Shown in pieces: positions 61,501-64,000 of a stretch of 64,000 bases of DNA (positions are counted from its first letter, which is position 1; each line of letters starts with the position of its first letter). The DNA comes from Mesorhabditis belari (lineage: Eukaryota > Nematoda > Chromadorea > Rhabditida > Rhabditidae). The stretch covers positions 1,830,001 through 1,894,000 of the forward strand of contig CAUEEP010000754.1 of assembly GCA_958450365.1 (NCBI GenBank), read 5' to 3'. The position numbers and the translations under genes were made by a program. Below the pieces are notes generated by a model. The model saw only the letters and a program-made list of their open reading frames with translations. It had not been told where the DNA came from and made no database searches.

Positions 61501-63708
61501 CGCGAGCTTTCTGGCGCACTTGAGGCAGTGTTAAGGGGCAAAAGAACGCACAACTTTTGGGAAGAATGATTCCGAAAACAGAATGAACATCCAGTTTATT
61601 TCAATCGTTTTCTTTTTCTTGGGAAAAGGGGGCAAAAAAAGAGAAATGGAAAAAGATGAGACCCTCGAAGATCCTCAAGAAAAGGGAAAAACAAAGGATT
61701 CGAAGGCCAAGAAGAGACCAAAATAGAGTGGAATAGGAATTTATTGCGACAAAACAGTGATCCTTTGAATTGAGTGATAAATTTGCGTCGTGAAAGTAAT
61801 GTAAACTAGACTGCAGTAAGCTTATAATGTAGCTTACTCTTGAATGGAGATATCGTAGAAAACAGTCGGCTCCCAATCGAATCACATCCCGATCATTGAG
61901 AATTGCCGTTTGAATGATTCGATGATCGTTTACCTAAAGAAATCAAGTAGATTTTCTTGCAATTAACTCCTCAATTACTTCAATGTGTGCATCTTGGGAG
62001 CTTGGTGTAATCGTCACAACTCCCTCCTCGAAAGTGATCACACAGTGACGATTCTTCACTCCAACCGCTTCCAACTGGAAAAGAATATGTTTTTGTGGAT
62101 AATCTACCGTAGGCGAGTATCGGCGCGTTCTAAAACGCGCCCTTTTTGAGGCTAAAAAAGAAAGAATTTGAGGAAAGCAGAGTAAGCACAGGCTAATCTA
62201 ACCGATAAATCATAACTACCTACGAGTATCGTAACTACCTACCTGCATAAAATAGTATTTTGTGGGTGAAGCGCAGAAACGCAATGAAATAAGGCTTTCA
62301 GAGCGAAATACAAAAAGGGTATTTTTGCAATAAACCCAAACCTACAATGATATTTTGTGGAGAGAATTGAGCCAAAGCCTCATCACAGCCAACTTCAGTG
62401 ATTCCCTGTTTAATTGGAAGGAGTTGGCCTTGAGAAATGCCTAAATGGATTAGATTAGCTAATATTTATATTTTATTCAAACAAACCATGTGATAGAAGA
62501 ATGAAATTCGGTTCCGTTGCTCCACCCCTCTTTGGCTCCGAAACCCGTGAGATCATTTCGATCGATGTTGAGGAGATCTATGAGTTGTTTTTTTTTTGCT
62601 TAATTTGTTCTTTATTGTTAGTTGTTAGTTCTTTATAGTTAATTAATTGTTAAACTATTCAATTCTACTCTAAAAGGTGCTCTATTGATACCTGTTTATA
62701 ATGCGAAGGTCGATGTCGGAGATAGAAGAAAACCTCAGGTGCGCCTGGGCCACGATTTCCGATCTATATTCAAATTTTGATTCAAATTTTATCTCAAATT
62801 TATCTACCGTAAGCAGCGGACATTCATTGGGATCGAGAATTCGTTCATTCGGTGATCCGATATGCGAAAGATCGGCAATAGATCGACGCTCGTCTGGCGG
62901 GGAAAGAGACTAAAAAGAAAGGGTTGGGTAAATGAACCAAAGAAGTTCACCTCAACAAGCGAGACATCATTCGGATGAATGTGTGCAAGAAGATTGTACT
63001 TCTCGAGCGCTTCTCGTACAATATGTTGTGTTGTGTCCCTTGTACTCAACAAGAGAGTCACATAGGGACGAGTTGGATCGAGTTGACTGCCATAGATCTT
63101 TAGACTCCCACCCATTTGCCCGATTTCGTTGAGTTTCGCTTCCAATTTCCTTTCCCGTCTCTTTTTCATGACAATCTCTGGATTGGAGATCGTTCTCGTG
63201 AATGTTGTCGATGGGATCTGAAGTTTATTGTCAATTTCAAAAGCACAAAATGGCTAACTTGTTGATAAATATCCGGTGGTGAGTATTTCTCTTCTCGTCC
63301 AGCATTCACAGACACTAAAAACTGATGGATAATTGTTCCGTTAAGAAAACTACAACAAAACGATAGATTACACGACTTTCAAACTCACTCATTTCAGCGA
63401 AAAATGACTAAAAAGTTGAAAATTTAGCCTTATCTTGTTTATTCTCACCAATTTTCGGTTTCTTTCTCTCGTGATCCTTCGATTTTTTCGAGAAATGCTT
63501 GATTGTTGCATCTTCTTTATCGTGAAGTTGAAGAGCCTAAGAAATTGGGTAATTTATTTAAATTTATCGAAATGAATCCTCACCGATAAAGGCACATATG
63601 GATTGGCGTTATTCTTGAGCAAAAATCGTCCCTCTCGATCATCTTTGTGCCACATTAATTGAACGACCAGCGGTTTCTCATCGATCTCCAAACGACGCTC
63701 TTCACCAC
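52511..63708 (-). CDS. afd-1: Afadin / AFD-1 (5' end beyond the window)
   Basis: Scaffold that links adherens-junction receptors and Ras/Rap GTPases to actin. Domains in order on the minus strand: the end of the first RA domain (RRLEIDEKPLVVQLMWHKDD, RFLLKNNANPYVPLS), second RA (LKIYGSQLDPTRPYVTLLLS, REALEKYNL), FHA (LPIKQGITEVG, VKNRHCVITFEEGVVTITPS, IIQTAILNDRDVIRLGADCF), DIL (RLAPSFALYLSLRF, DELLFWLANCSELAFLIESD, GVRLNAALTIQ, AERNGLELAAECHL, AFPLPFLLPQEGYV), PDZ (RGIGLSIVAAQ, HVGIYVKKVVDGGPAALDGR, AGDQLLSVNGMPLI), then a long Pro/Gln/Ser-rich linker and a C-terminal afadin motif (LAFHDKMRLFAKQIGENTP) before TAA at 52,511. More than 25 exons; a 2.4-kb intron near 58.8-61.1 kb holds two miniature elements. 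The first RA start and signal for initiation lie off the right edge. Confidence 0.93.
58815..59269. mobile_element. Inverted-repeat element, ends GGTACTATCCTAGTTGGGGG, 8-base target duplication
   Basis: The left end GGTACTATCCTAGTTGGGGG then GCCAC is mirrored at the right by GTGGCGC and CCCCAACTAGGATAGTACC. GTAAAGAT flanks both sides exactly. Arms extend inward (TTTATGCGTAGATTCCAAAA, CTTAAAACGTCTTTTCC-type text). No coding capacity. It is intronic in afadin. Confidence 0.88.
59971..60175. mobile_element. 205-base palindromic element, ends GGGGGTGGCTACTTTGCGCC
   Basis: The left end GGGGGTGGCTACTTTGCGCC is mirrored by GGCGTAAAGTAGCTACCCCC. The arms continue through TTTTTTGCG..ACTCTC-like text and ATCTTTATGATTTTGGTCTC. 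Flanks AATAAATG and AAAAAATG differ at one base, so a diverged 8-base target duplication is likely. Intronic in afadin. Confidence 0.78.
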
Positions 63709-63785
63709 CTGCAAAAAGATTAACAACAATACATTTTTATTCATAGGAATAACGTGGTGCAAACAATACATACCGTAAATACTGT

Positions 63786-64000
63786 AATAGTCCCCACCCC
63801 CGTAATGACGGTGCGGAGTGTTGCGTAGTCTAGCTTTGAACGAGTTTTTCTCGACACTGGTTTATGCTACAATGCGCGTTTAGGTATCAAAAAATAGCCC
63901 TGAATTTCAGCTATTTTTTGATACCAAAGACGCATTTTTTGAAAGTATGGGCGCTTTGAAAAAAATGAAATACTAAAAAACTTTTGCGACTATGGACTAT
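63786..64000. mobile_element. Inverted-repeat element cut by the window edge
   Basis: It starts near ACTGTAATAGTCCCCACCCC and shares interior words with the element at 38,541-38,789 (GCGTAGTCTA; GCGCGTTTAGGTATCAAAAA; AAGTATGGGCG). The centre is a palindrome on GCTATTTTTTGATACC. The right end is missing. It lies between afadin exons or just 5' of the first visible one. Confidence 0.65.

Overview
The window looks like nuclear DNA of a free-living-type (rhabditid-like) nematode. It is AT-rich. Most introns in the real genes are 40-60 bases with T-rich acceptors ending in TTTAG or TTTCAG. The genes have clear nematode homologues, and there is one mariner transposon plus many small inverted-repeat elements. 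I could not fix the species. All gene models below were joined by eye from splice signals, reading phase and remembered family motifs; nothing was aligned by computer.

Region by region. Bases 1 to about 22,500 are gene-poor and unusually full of minisatellites and foldback elements. The only plausible genes there are an acidic-tailed protein of unknown function (minus, 3270-6169), a doubtful short reading frame near 7.4 kb, a decayed Brinker/HTH-type transposase head near 18.3 kb and a degenerate tRNA-Ser-like sequence near 21.5 kb. An unrecognised Pro/Gln/Ser-rich gene lies at 22.5-25.3 kb (minus). From 26.3 to 34 kb there is a scrambled block on the minus strand: a truncated RME-8/DNAJC13 fragment, a leucine-rich-repeat gene, the 5' half of a mitochondrial Era-like GTPase whose second intron is almost wholly filled by nested inverted-repeat elements, and a second small copy of the RME-8 fragment. 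A plus-strand gene of unknown family follows at 34.8-36.2 kb.

From 36.6 kb to the end the window is gene-dense. In order: a paraoxonase-like membrane protein (MEC-6/POML type, minus), pantothenate kinase (minus) with a mariner in its first intron, a ferrochelatase-like protein that has lost the catalytic residues (plus), alanine aminotransferase with a possible mitochondrial presequence (minus), and afadin/AFD-1 (minus), which runs off the right edge. These are housekeeping and cell-junction genes with no evident shared pathway; no operon is apparent.

The most interesting items are the catalytically dead ferrochelatase homologue, the nested element stack in the Era-like intron, the frame-conflicting overlap of that Era-like gene with the LRR gene, and several families of G-run-ended inverted-repeat elements, two of which have clear 8-base target duplications.
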